NCBI RefSeq assembly: GCF_014200605.1
Contig: NZ_JACHCE010000009.1
Coordinates: forward strand, 62,001-126,000
Direction of reading: 5' to 3'
Source: Pedobacter cryoconitis
GTDB lineage: Bacteria; Bacteroidota; Bacteroidia; Sphingobacteriales; Sphingobacteriaceae
DNA: 64,000 nucleotides
Translations under genes and position numbers: made by a program
Notes under the pieces: model-generated
The model's database searches: none
What the model was told of the DNA's origin: nothing
What the model saw: the letters and a program-made list of their open reading frames with translations, nothing else
Shown: positions 17,268-25,733 of the stretch, piece after piece
Position numbering within the stretch: position 1 is the stretch's first letter
How the letters are laid out: each line of letters opens with the position of its first letter

Positions 17268-19174
17268 ATGCTAAAATACCAGCTGGCCCATTAGAAAATA
17301 AATGGAGCCACTATAAAGCACAGGCTAAACTGGTAAATCCTGCAAATAGAAAAAAATTACCTGTAATTGTGGTTGGAACAGGGTTGGCAGGAGCTTCGGC
17401 CGCTGCTTCTCTGGCAGAGCAAGGTTATCCTGTAACTTCTTTCTGTTTTCAGGATTCGGCCAGAAGAGCACATTCGGTCGCTGCTCAGGGTGGTGTAAAT
17501 GCCGCTAAAAATTATCAGAATGATGGAGATTCGGTTTACCGGATGTTTTATGATACGCTGAAAGGCGGAGATTTCAGGGCCAGGGAAGCTAATGTTTATC
17601 GTTTGGCAGAATGTTCTTTAAACCTGATTGATCAGGCTGTTGCACAAGGTGTACCTTTTGCCAGAGAGTATGGAGGTTATTTAAGTAACCGTTCTTTTGG
17701 TGGGGTCCAGGTTAGCCGTACTTTTTATGCCAGGGGGCAAACCGGGCAACAATTACTATTGGGGGCTTATCAGGCGCTAATGAGACAGGTTTCTCTTGGC
17801 AAGGTAATTTTATACAGCAGACATGAAATGCTGGATCTTGTGGTTGTTGAAGGGAAGGCAAAGGGGATTATTTCACGAAATCTGGATACAGGGGTAATTG
17901 AACGTTTTGCGGCAGAAGCTGTGGTTGTAGCTACAGGTGGATTTGGTAAAATCTATTATTTATCCACACTGGCGATGGGCTGTAATGGATCTGCTATCTG
18001 GCGGGCACATAAAAGAGGTGCTTTGATGGCTTGCCCAAGCTGGACACAAATTCACCCAACCAGTTTGCCCCAATCCGGTGATTACCAGTCTAAATTAACA
18101 CTGATGTCCGAGTCACTCAGAAATGATGGCAGGATCTGGGTACCTAAATTAGCCAATGAGGAAAGGGCTGCAAATGATATCCCTGAACAGGAAAGGGATT
18201 ATTACCTGGAAAGACGTTATCCTTCTTTTGGTAACCTGGCGCCGAGAGATATTTCTTCGCGGGCTGCAAAAGAAAGAATAGATGCTGGTTTTGGAGTTGG
18301 GGCGCAGAAAAATGCAGTATATCTTGATTTTTCAAAGGCAATTAAAGAGCAGGGAAAAGATAAGATCAAAGAGAAATACGGAAATCTGTTTTCTATGTAT
18401 AAAAAGATAACTGCCGATGATGCTTATATCGCCCCGATGAAAATTTCTCCGGCTGCGCATTTTTCTATGGGTGGTTTATGGGTAGATTATGAACTGATGA
18501 CTACCATTCCTGGTTTATTTGCTATTGGAGAAGCTAACTTTGCTGATCATGGTGCAAACAGACTGGGTGCAAATTCTTTATTGCAAGCTTGTGTTGATGG
18601 TTATTTTATCCTTCCTTATACGCTGGCTAATTATTTGTCAGGCGAGCTGAAAAAAGATAAAATAACTGTTGAGCATCCTGAATTTGAGCGGGTTGAAAAA
18701 GAGGTCGTTACACAGCTAAATGAGCTTTGCCAAATTAAGGGTACAAAAACAGCAGATTACTTCCATAAAAAACTAGGGAAATTATTATATGATAAATGCG
18801 GGCTTTCACGCTCAAAGACAGGATTGACCGAAGCGATTGCAGGGATTAAAACATTGCGTGCTGAGTTTTATAAGGAGCTGATTGTTCCGGGGAGTGCTGC
18901 TGAAATTAATGGAGAACTGGAAAAGGCAGGCAGGATCGCTGATTACCTGGAGATCGCAGAATTAATGTGCCATGATGCATTGAGCAGGGAAGAATCATGC
19001 GGAGCACATTTCAGGGAAGAATATCAAACTGCAGATGGGGAAGCTTTGCGGGACGATAAAAATTATTGTTATGTGTCTGCCTGGGAGTGGGCAGGAATTG
19101 ATGCGGCCCCTGTATTGCATCCTGAACCCTTAGAATTTGAGTTTATTAAATTATCAGTAAGAAGTTATAGCTAG
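17258..19174 (+). CDS. sdhA: Succinate dehydrogenase/fumarate reductase flavoprotein subunit
   Basis: The 638-residue protein contains the FAD-binding VVGTGLAGASAA near residues 36-48 and RAHSVAAQGGVNAAKN near 69-84, whose His binds FAD covalently in the family. It also has the substrate-domain motifs HPTSLPQSGD and RDISSRAAKERI. The C-terminal block GLFAIGEANFADHGANRLGANSLLQ is present too. Together with SdhB and SdhC it interconverts succinate and fumarate at the cytoplasmic face of the inner membrane. Length and motifs match the Bacteroidota form of the subunit. It sits between sdhC (10-nt overlap) and sdhB (6-nt gap). Confidence 0.95.
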   Translation: MELDAKIPAGPLENKWSHYKAQAKLVNPANRKKLPVIVVGTGLAGASAAASLAEQGYPVTSFCFQDSARRAHSVAAQGGVNAAKNYQNDGDSVYRMFYDTLKGGDFRAREANVYRLAECSLNLIDQAVAQGVPFAREYGGYLSNRSFGGVQVSRTFYARGQTGQQLLLGAYQALMRQVSLGKVILYSRHEMLDLVVVEGKAKGIISRNLDTGVIERFAAEAVVVATGGFGKIYYLSTLAMGCNGSAIWRAHKRGALMACPSWTQIHPTSLPQSGDYQSKLTLMSESLRNDGRIWVPKLANEERAANDIPEQERDYYLERRYPSFGNLAPRDISSRAAKERIDAGFGVGAQKNAVYLDFSKAIKEQGKDKIKEKYGNLFSMYKKITADDAYIAPMKISPAAHFSMGGLWVDYELMTTIPGLFAIGEANFADHGANRLGANSLLQACVDGYFILPYTLANYLSGELKKDKITVEHPEFERVEKEVVTQLNELCQIKGTKTADYFHKKLGKLLYDKCGLSRSKTGLTEAIAGIKTLRAEFYKELIVPGSAAEINGELEKAGRIADYLEIAELMCHDALSREESCGAHFREEYQTADGEALRDDKNYCYVSAWEWAGIDAAPVLHPEPLEFEFIKLSVRSYS

Positions 19175-19180
19175 CAAATC

Positions 19181-19927
19181 ATGAAGATACATCTTAAAAT
19201 ATGGCGTCAGCAAGATGCAAAGACTAAAGGAAAACTGGTAGATTATATGCTGGATCAGGTAGATCATCATATGTCTTTTCTGGAGATGATGGATACGCTG
19301 AACGAGCAGCTGATTGTAAAAGGGGAAATGCCTGTTGAATTTGACCATGATTGCCGGGAGGGAATCTGCGGAACCTGTGGAATGATGATTAATGGTCAGG
19401 CACATGGACCAGTTCCTGGTTTAACGGCATGTCAGTTACATATGAGGGAATTTGAAGATGGCGCCACGATTTATGTGGAACCTTTCAGGGCGAAGGCTTT
19501 TCCGGTAAAGCGTGACCTTAAAGTAGACCGCTCATCTTTTGACCGTATTATACAGGCAGGTGGTTTTATTACGGCCAGTACCGGTCAGCCTGCAGAAGCA
19601 AATACTTTACTGATTACACACGAAAGTGCTGAATCCGCTTTTGATTCTGCGGCCTGTATTGGTTGTGGGGCCTGTGTGGCTACCTGCAAAAATTCGAGTG
19701 CTGCCCTTTTTACTTCTGCCAAGATCTCTCATCTGGCAAAGCTTCCTCAGGGAGAAAAGGAAGCCGCTAAAAGAGTTTTAAAAATGGTATCACGAATGGA
19801 TGAGGAAGGATTTGGGCATTGTAGTAATACAGAAGCCTGTGAAGTGGAATGCCCGCAGGGGATATCCGTTTTGAATATTGCCAGGATGAACTGGGAGTAT
19901 ACAAAAGCCAATTTATTGAAAGATTAA
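19181..19927 (+). CDS. sdhB: Succinate dehydrogenase/fumarate reductase iron-sulfur subunit
   Basis: The 248-residue protein carries the [2Fe-2S] cluster motif CREGICGTCGMMING with a further Cys in LTACQ. The C-terminal ferredoxin motifs are CIGCGACVATCKN and CSNTEACEVECPQGI for the [4Fe-4S] and [3Fe-4S] clusters. It relays electrons between the flavin in SdhA and the hemes in SdhC. It is the last gene of the porin-transporter-sdhCAB unit. No hairpin follows directly; the nearest good terminator in the same direction is about 205 nt further on. Confidence 0.95.
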   Translation: MKIHLKIWRQQDAKTKGKLVDYMLDQVDHHMSFLEMMDTLNEQLIVKGEMPVEFDHDCREGICGTCGMMINGQAHGPVPGLTACQLHMREFEDGATIYVEPFRAKAFPVKRDLKVDRSSFDRIIQAGGFITASTGQPAEANTLLITHESAESAFDSAACIGCGACVATCKNSSAALFTSAKISHLAKLPQGEKEAAKRVLKMVSRMDEEGFGHCSNTEACEVECPQGISVLNIARMNWEYTKANLLKD

Positions 19928-20131
19928 ATTTTTTTTTTATTCACTGTAGCGTTTCAGTATTTCCTTACGTTTTACTGTTAAATAGGTTAAGATTCGAACT
20001 CCGGAATCGGGTAATGGTAGTTGCCTAAGGGATCTTCATGGTGTGTTTTGTTGCTTGCCAATGTTGATATTAACAGGAATTTGAATTTTTGGGTAGATGA
20101 AATTCCAAACACACACACAAATGGATGCAAT

Positions 20132-20167
20132 AGCCCCCCGATCCTATAGATTGAGGGGCTTTGTTTT
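20132..20167 (+). terminator. Rho-independent terminator
   Basis: AGCCCC pairs with GGGGCT (20155-20160) with further pairing inside. It is followed by TTGTTTTT, so it acts on plus-strand transcripts. It may end the sdh operon at a distance or a separate short transcript from 19928-20131. Confidence 0.65.
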
Positions 20168-20178
20168 TGAATTGATTT

Positions 20179-21867
20179 TTACCAGAACAGACTATATAGT
20201 GCGACAATAATCCCGCCTACAATCAGTGAGCCTATAGCGAAACTCTGATTGGTTTTAAACATACTTCTGTCTATTTCAAGGCCTTTAGGATTAATACCAT
20301 TTCTGTTTTCCAGTTTACTGATGATGAACATGGCAATGACACAGATTGCAAATACAAAACCCATACGGTCAATAAAAGGGATTTCATATAACATGGCACC
20401 ATTTTTCTGTTCAACAAGTTTAGAGAAACCATAAGGGCTCAGCCATTCCAGGTTAGCGAATGATGGCAGTACTTTGAAGAATACGGATAAAATGAAACCG
20501 CCGATGGTAGCAAATAATGCTGCATTCGATGTGGTTCTTTTCCAAAAGAATCCAAGTAAAAACATGGCGAAAATACCCGGAGAAACGAATCCTGTGTATT
20601 CTTGTATAAACTGGAATCCCCCTTTTTTGTCTATGCCAAGCTGGGGAGCTATAATAATAGCAAGGACCATTGCTACAATTACAGTAATCCTGCCTACAAT
20701 GACCTGTTTATTTTCGTCAGCATTTTTATTGATAACTTTCTTATAAACATCAAGGGTGAATATAGTTGCAATACTATTTGCCTTTCCGGCAAGGGACGCT
20801 ACAATTGCTGCTGTTAAGGCAGCAAAGGATAATCCTTTAAGCCCTGTCGGTAATAAATTAAGTAAAACCGGATAGGCAGAATCTGCATTTAAAGAGCCGT
20901 CTTTTAACATGGACTTATGGAAGTCTCCATAACCTTCTTTGTACAAAACATATGCGGCAATACCTGGTAAAACTACAATAACCGGCATGAGTAATTTAAG
21001 GAATGCAGCAAATAATAATCCGCTTCTGGCAGTCTTTAAATCTGCACCCAATGCACGTTGTGTAATATATTGGTTACAGCCCCAGTAATTGAGGTTAACG
21101 ATCCACATTCCACCAATTAATATAGATAATCCTGGCAGATCCATGTAATGTGCATCTTCTTTACGGAAGATCATGTGGAAGTGATCGGTAGCTTTTTCTT
21201 TGATCAATGCAAGGCCATTAAATACGCCTGTGGTTCCAAAATGGGTGGATACCAGTTCTAATGCCAGGTATGTGGTTGCCAGACCGCCAAGGATCAGGAA
21301 AAATACCTGAATGACATCTGTATAGCCAATTACTTTCATCCCGCCAAGGGTAATAATTACAGCGAAAACTGAAAGGACATACATACAGGCAGTGATATTA
21401 ATGCCTGATATACTGTTGATGGCCAGCGCTCCAAGATAAAGGATAGAGGTCAGGTTCACTACAACATAAAGCAGGAGCCAGAAAATAGCCATAATCATCG
21501 CTACTGTACTGTTATACCGCTGCCCAAGGAACTGCGGCATGGTGTATATCTTGTTTTTGATATAGACCGGAATGAAAAATATAGCTACAATAATCAGGGT
21601 CGCGGCAGCCAGCCATTCGTAACTGGCAATAGCCAGACCCATGGTGAAGCCAGAGCCGCTCATTCCGATAAATTGTTCTGCTGAGATGTTAGATGCAATC
21701 AGGGAGGCGCCTATGGCCCACCATGTTAGTGAATCTTTTGCGAGGAAGAAATCTTTTGAATTTTCTTTTTGTGCTTGTTTTTTGCGGTATACTGTCCAGC
21801 CGTATAAAGCGACTATCAGAAAGTAGACCAGGAAAACTAAGCCGTCGTAAATGCTTAATGAGTTCAT
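20179..21867 (-). CDS. Sodium:solute symporter (SSS family, SGLT-like)
   Basis: The 562-residue protein has about 14 membrane segments. It shows SSS features, including FFLAKDSLTWWAIGASLIASNISAEQFIGMSGSG near residues 41-75 and NLNYWGCNQYITQRAL in the middle. This form resembles the vSGLT group that moves sugars with sodium. GWTVYRKKQAQKENSKDFFLA after the first helix fits the family N-terminus. No catabolic genes lie beside it, so the substrate (sugar, sialic acid or other) cannot be assigned. It stands as a single gene converging with the sdh operon. Confidence 0.85.
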   Translation of the reverse strand: MNSLSIYDGLVFLVYFLIVALYGWTVYRKKQAQKENSKDFFLAKDSLTWWAIGASLIASNISAEQFIGMSGSGFTMGLAIASYEWLAAATLIIVAIFFIPVYIKNKIYTMPQFLGQRYNSTVAMIMAIFWLLLYVVVNLTSILYLGALAINSISGINITACMYVLSVFAVIITLGGMKVIGYTDVIQVFFLILGGLATTYLALELVSTHFGTTGVFNGLALIKEKATDHFHMIFRKEDAHYMDLPGLSILIGGMWIVNLNYWGCNQYITQRALGADLKTARSGLLFAAFLKLLMPVIVVLPGIAAYVLYKEGYGDFHKSMLKDGSLNADSAYPVLLNLLPTGLKGLSFAALTAAIVASLAGKANSIATIFTLDVYKKVINKNADENKQVIVGRITVIVAMVLAIIIAPQLGIDKKGGFQFIQEYTGFVSPGIFAMFLLGFFWKRTTSNAALFATIGGFILSVFFKVLPSFANLEWLSPYGFSKLVEQKNGAMLYEIPFIDRMGFVFAICVIAMFIISKLENRNGINPKGLEIDRSMFKTNQSFAIGSLIVGGIIVALYSLFW

Positions 21868-22048
21868 AGTTTAAGTGGTTCGAATTGAAGGTTTTTCGTA
21901 GTCCTTTAATTCATTTCCTTTATCAGGGGGGTTGGTTTATAATTGGTTGTCGAAATAAATTTAGTATAATAATTTTATTATGCAATTTATCAGCTGATTT
22001 TAAACAGCTTCTGTGGTTTGATACGGAAATTTTCAGGACTTTTGTGCT

Positions 22049-22654
22049 ATGGATAATGGATTATCAAAAGCAGAGCGCACCCGTCAGTTTATTATTGAAA
22101 CTACAGCAGGAATCTTCAATACCAAAGGATATGCTGGAACTTCATTGTCAGATCTGACCGATGCTACTCATCTTACTAAGGGAAGTATTTATGGCAATTT
22201 TGAAAATAAGGAAGATGTTGCGCTGGCAGCTTTTGATTATAATTTGTCTAAAATAAGAAAGCAAATTGTACAAAGAATACAAAAAGCAGCTAATTACCAT
22301 GATAAACTAATGGTTTATGCGCAGGTATACCATAGTTTTAACGGGGCATCTTTCCCGACTGGCGGATGTCCGATTTTAAACACGGCTATAGAAGCGGATG
22401 ATACAAATACTTTATTAAAGGCAAAAGCAGCAAAGGCTGTGGCAGACTGGAAGAAAGACTTAAATGCTTTGATTTCAGGAGGGATAGACGCAGGAGAGTT
22501 TAAAGCAGATACAGATATTGACCGGATAGCCTATTCTATTATTGCTTTGATTGAAGGGGGAATAATGATTGCGAAAATTACTGGCCATCCAGTAAATCTG
22601 GACCGTGTTCTGATCACTGTAGAATCACTGATTGTTCAGCTTAAAAATAATTAG
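22049..22654 (+). CDS. TetR/AcrR-family transcriptional repressor
   Basis: This 201-residue protein has an N-terminal TetR helix-turn-helix at about residues 10-55. The recognition segment runs TSLSDLTDATHLTKGSIYGNFENKEDV, with the standard K-G-x-I-Y-x-x-F core. The C-terminal ligand-binding part contains GGCPILNTAIEADD, typical of YxaF/LmrA-like TetR members. No obvious target operon is adjacent: it diverges from the symporter gene and converges on fabF. Control of either its own gene or the symporter from the 180-nt gap between them is possible. The ligand is unknown. Confidence 0.88.
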   Translation: MDNGLSKAERTRQFIIETTAGIFNTKGYAGTSLSDLTDATHLTKGSIYGNFENKEDVALAAFDYNLSKIRKQIVQRIQKAANYHDKLMVYAQVYHSFNGASFPTGGCPILNTAIEADDTNTLLKAKAAKAVADWKKDLNALISGGIDAGEFKADTDIDRIAYSIIALIEGGIMIAKITGHPVNLDRVLITVESLIVQLKNN

Positions 22655-22667
22655 GGGCACAAAAAAA

Positions 22668-22691
22668 CCGGAATTGTTTAAACAATTCCGG
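22668..22691. terminator. Terminator between tetR-type gene and fabF
   Basis: A perfect 24-nt palindrome with arms CCGGAATTGTTT and AAACAATTCCGG. A seven-A run on the left becomes a T-run for minus-strand transcripts, so it mainly ends fabF. It can also block read-through from the plus strand. Confidence 0.75.
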
Positions 22692-22708
22692 CTCTGGATT
22701 ATAATTTT

Positions 22709-23959
22709 TTATAATGATTTAAATACCACAATCCCGTTGTGACCACCAAAACCAAAAGTATTGCTCATTGCATTTTTTACTTTGGCTGAAATCGCTTCTT
22801 TAGTTACGATATTCAGATTTGATGCAATAGCAGGATCAAGCTCATCTGTGTTGATCGTTGGTGGAATAATGCTGTCCCTCATTGATAATAAACAGATAAT
22901 TGCTTCAATAGCTCCGGCTGCACCTAATAAGTGACCAGTCATAGATTTAGTAGCACTGATAAATAATTCATTTTTACCTGATCCCAGTAGGTTAGTTACA
23001 GCTTTCGTTTCAGAAAGGTCACCAACTGGTGTTGAAGTAGCATGTGTGTTCAAATAGTTAATGCCATGGATAGTTAAACCAGCTTCGGTAAGGGCTAATT
23101 TCATCGCATGAGATGCACCTAAACCTTCCGGGTGAGTTGCTGTCATATGGTAAGCATCAGCAGTCATTGCTGCACCGCCAATTTCTCCATAGATAGTTGC
23201 TCCGCGTTTTACTGCGTGTTCATATTCTTCAAGAACCAATGCACCAGCACCTTCGCCCATAACAAAACCATCACGTTTAACATCAAATGGTTTTGAAGCT
23301 GTTTCAGGACTGTCATTCTGTGCAGACATTGCTTTCATTGCACAAAATCCACCTACAGAAGAAGCAGATATCGGAGCTTCTGAACCACCGGTAACAATGA
23401 TTTTTGCTTTGCCCATACGGATATAAGTAAACGCATCCATAATTGCCGTGTTGGAAGTTGCACAGGCAGAAACTGTTGTATAGTTGATTCCCATGTAGCC
23501 GTTACGGATAGAGATCATCCCTGATGCCATATTAGCAATTAGTTTTGGAACAAAGAACGGGCTGTAACGTGGTGTACCATTACCAAGAGCAAACTCAGAA
23601 GCCTGCTGCTCGAAGGTATCCATTCCACCTTGTCCCGATCCCCAGATTACACCTACGTCAAAAGGGTCCATTTTATCGAAGTCAAAACCTGAGTCTTTAA
23701 TCGCTTCATCAGACGCTACTAATGCGTATTGGGTAAAGCGGTCTGTTCTTTTGATATCTGACCGGTCTAAATATTTTGTAACGTCGTAATCCTTGAGTTC
23801 ACAGGCAAATTGCGTGCGGAAGAGGGAGGCATCGAAGCGGGTGATTTTTGCTGCTCCGCTTTTACCAGCTATGGTATTGCTCCAGAAAGTATTTACATCA
23901 TTTCCTAAAGGGGTTAATGCCCCGATCCCTGTGATAACAACTCTTTTTAACATATGCAT
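22709..23959 (-). CDS. fabF: Beta-ketoacyl-ACP synthase II
   Basis: The 416-residue protein matches FabF over its whole length. It has VVITGIGALTPLGND at the N-terminus, the nucleophile Cys166 in VSACATSN, and two His motifs NTHATSTPVGD and SMTGHLLGAAGA. The GFGGHN glycine-rich loop lies near the C-terminus. It elongates acyl-ACP with malonyl-ACP in fatty acid synthesis. The start may be the ATG at 23959 or the one two codons later (MLKRV). No acpP or rnc neighbour is present, so this is a stand-alone copy; a second fabF elsewhere in the genome would not be surprising. A TACTTTTG box lies 77 nt upstream. Confidence 0.93.
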   Translation of the reverse strand: MHMLKRVVITGIGALTPLGNDVNTFWSNTIAGKSGAAKITRFDASLFRTQFACELKDYDVTKYLDRSDIKRTDRFTQYALVASDEAIKDSGFDFDKMDPFDVGVIWGSGQGGMDTFEQQASEFALGNGTPRYSPFFVPKLIANMASGMISIRNGYMGINYTTVSACATSNTAIMDAFTYIRMGKAKIIVTGGSEAPISASSVGGFCAMKAMSAQNDSPETASKPFDVKRDGFVMGEGAGALVLEEYEHAVKRGATIYGEIGGAAMTADAYHMTATHPEGLGASHAMKLALTEAGLTIHGINYLNTHATSTPVGDLSETKAVTNLLGSGKNELFISATKSMTGHLLGAAGAIEAIICLLSMRDSIIPPTINTDELDPAIASNLNIVTKEAISAKVKNAMSNTFGFGGHNGIVVFKSL

Positions 23960-24035
23960 ATATAAATTAATGATTGATCATTGCCTTTAGGGCGCTGATT
24001 AAACTTTGAGTCTGTTTAAATTTCTCAAACTTCTG

Positions 24036-24043
24036 CAAAAGTA
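24036..24043 (-). promoter_or_regulatory. Candidate -7 box for fabF
   Basis: On the minus strand this reads TACTTTTG, an exact TAnnTTTG match, 77 nt upstream of the fabF ATG. No clear -33 TTG was found at the standard distance. Confidence 0.45.
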
Positions 24044-24192
24044 AGATTATATTTAATACCTAATGGTATAATTCCGGGTTCTGTTTCCCATTTTTTCCAT
24101 TATAACGCGAAAATACAAATATTAAAGGCAAAAATGACGCTATATAAATTTATGTTAATGAGATCAGAGACTGTTTAAATAAGACAGTTTCT

Positions 24193-24200
24193 TATATTTG
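24193..24200 (+). promoter_or_regulatory. Candidate -7 box for the cupin gene
   Basis: TATATTTG matches TAnnTTTG exactly and lies 22 nt before the ATG at 24223, giving a short leader. Confidence 0.5.
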
Positions 24201-24222
24201 AACATTAAAATATTTAAATATA

Positions 24223-24720
24223 ATGTCAGATCAGAAAAAAGAAATATTCGACAGTGTTGCTCAGCGACTCAAAATTGAAGGTTTTAACGTAGTTAATCGT
24301 GATGAGACCCGTCCATGGGGTGGTTTTTTTGTTATAGATGAAGCACAGGCACAACAGTTTGCTAATGTTTATTTTGACGGACTAAATGTAGAAGAGCTTA
24401 AGATTTCAGGAAAATTAAGTCCTAAAATTTTAATTGTAGCACCTGATACACGTCTATCATGGCAATATCATCATCGCCGTGCTGAAATATGGAGAGTAGT
24501 AAGCGGTACTGTAGGTGTAATTACCAGTGAAACTGATGAACAGGGTGAGGTAAAGCAACTTGCGCCTGAGCAGACTATAAAATTGAAACAAGGAGAAAGA
24601 CATCGCCTGGTAGGTTTAGATGATTGGGGAATTGTTTCTGAAATCTGGCAGCATACTGATCCGTCTAATCCATCTGATGAGTCTGATATCGTTCGTGTAT
24701 CTGACGATTTTGGCAGATAA
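24223..24720 (+). CDS. Stand-alone cupin resembling the C-terminal domain of type II phosphomannose isomerase
   Basis: The 165-residue protein starts with a short helical stretch and the RPWGGF motif seen at the start of the mannose-6-phosphate isomerase type II domain. The beta-barrel follows, with the metal-site pattern LSWQYHHRRAEIWRVVSG, then KLKQGERHRLV, and it ends in DIVRVSDDFGR. The two His, the Glu and the later His are the expected metal ligands. Such free-standing proteins are common in Bacteroidota. Sugar-phosphate isomerase activity is possible but not shown. It has its own promoter box and a strong terminator, so it is monocistronic. Confidence 0.75.
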   Translation: MSDQKKEIFDSVAQRLKIEGFNVVNRDETRPWGGFFVIDEAQAQQFANVYFDGLNVEELKISGKLSPKILIVAPDTRLSWQYHHRRAEIWRVVSGTVGVITSETDEQGEVKQLAPEQTIKLKQGERHRLVGLDDWGIVSEIWQHTDPSNPSDESDIVRVSDDFGR

Positions 24721-24731
24721 AATATATTTCG

Positions 24732-24772
24732 GCATGTACCCTTTTTATTGAGCAGGGTACATGCTTTTTTTT
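24732..24772 (+). terminator. Strong rho-independent terminator after the cupin gene
   Basis: GCATGTACCCT and AGGGTACATGC form a perfect 11-bp stem with an 11-nt loop, followed by eight T. Confidence 0.88.
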
Positions 24773-24854
24773 CTTTTCTCTTCCCTGGTAATATCGTTAT
24801 TCAATAACAAATTAGTAATCTAAACATTCCACGTCAAATCCCTTTTCTTTTCAT

Positions 24855-24862
24855 TACTTTTG
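24855..24862 (+). promoter_or_regulatory. Candidate -7 box for the desaturase gene
   Basis: TACTTTTG matches TAnnTTTG and lies 49 nt before the ATG at 24912. A matching -33 TTG is not evident. Confidence 0.4.
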
Positions 24863-24911
24863 TGAATCAAACATCCTGATGGATGCTCTGATTGATTTAT
24901 AATAATTCAAC

Positions 24912-25640
24912 ATGATCATATTAATATTTTTTCTGCTACACTGGTTCTTATCACTTTTTTCTCAAACGTTCTTTTTACACCGTTATGCTTCACATAAGAT
25001 GTTTAAAATGAATGGCTTCTGGGAAAAGTTTTTTTATACCATCACTTTCCTGTCTCAAGGCTCTTCTTTTTTAAACCCACGTGCTTATGCGATACTTCAC
25101 CGTATGCATCATGCTTTCAGTGATACAGAAAAAGACCCGCATTCACCGCATTTTGTAAAAGATGTCTGGGGAATGATGATACAGACTAAAAATATTTATC
25201 TGAATTATGCGAAATATAATGAAGAACCTGAAGAGCAGTTCCGTGATAAATATCCTTCATGGCCGCTGATTGATAAAATTGGTGATTCGTGGATTACAAG
25301 AATGGTATTTATTGGTTTCTATGTATGGTTTTATGTAACCTTCGCTACAGCCTGGTGGATGTTCTTATTATTACCTATACATTTTTTAATGGGCCCTTTG
25401 CATGGTGCAATTGTAAACTGGTGCGGTCATAAATATGGTTATTCAAACCATGATAATAACGATCACAGTAAAAATTCCCTGCCATTGGATTTCCTGATGA
25501 TGGGAGAACTGTTCCAGAATAACCACCATAAAAAACCTAATAATCCAAACTTTGCTTCTAAATGGTTCGAATTTGATCCTACTTATCCATTAATGAAGGT
25601 CATGCACTGGCTGCATATCATCAGAATCAGAAAGACCTAA
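24912..25640 (+). CDS. Membrane fatty-acid desaturase (acyl-CoA/acyl-lipid delta-9 type)
   Basis: This 242-residue integral membrane protein has the three histidine boxes of the family: HRYASHK near residues 24-30, HRMHHAFSD near 60-68, and NNHHKKPN near 203-210. An extra conserved H-G-A-I-V-N-W-C-G-H stretch precedes the third. The eight or more His bind a di-iron centre that inserts a double bond using O2. Membrane segments surround the boxes. At 242 residues it is a short bacterial form without a cytochrome b5 domain. It is probably involved in membrane fluidity. Monocistronic by position. Confidence 0.88.
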   Translation: MIILIFFLLHWFLSLFSQTFFLHRYASHKMFKMNGFWEKFFYTITFLSQGSSFLNPRAYAILHRMHHAFSDTEKDPHSPHFVKDVWGMMIQTKNIYLNYAKYNEEPEEQFRDKYPSWPLIDKIGDSWITRMVFIGFYVWFYVTFATAWWMFLLLPIHFLMGPLHGAIVNWCGHKYGYSNHDNNDHSKNSLPLDFLMMGELFQNNHHKKPNNPNFASKWFEFDPTYPLMKVMHWLHIIRIRKT

Positions 25641-25733
25641 AAAAAATATTTTTTTACGATAGGAGGATGGCATATTTTTTAACACTTTGAATAAAAAATT
25701 ATTCTCATATTTACATAACTGCCAATCTCAATT

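Noticed and set aside
21870..21895. tRNA T-loop-like GGTTCGAATT
   Set aside because: No acceptor, D or anticodon stems can be drawn around it.
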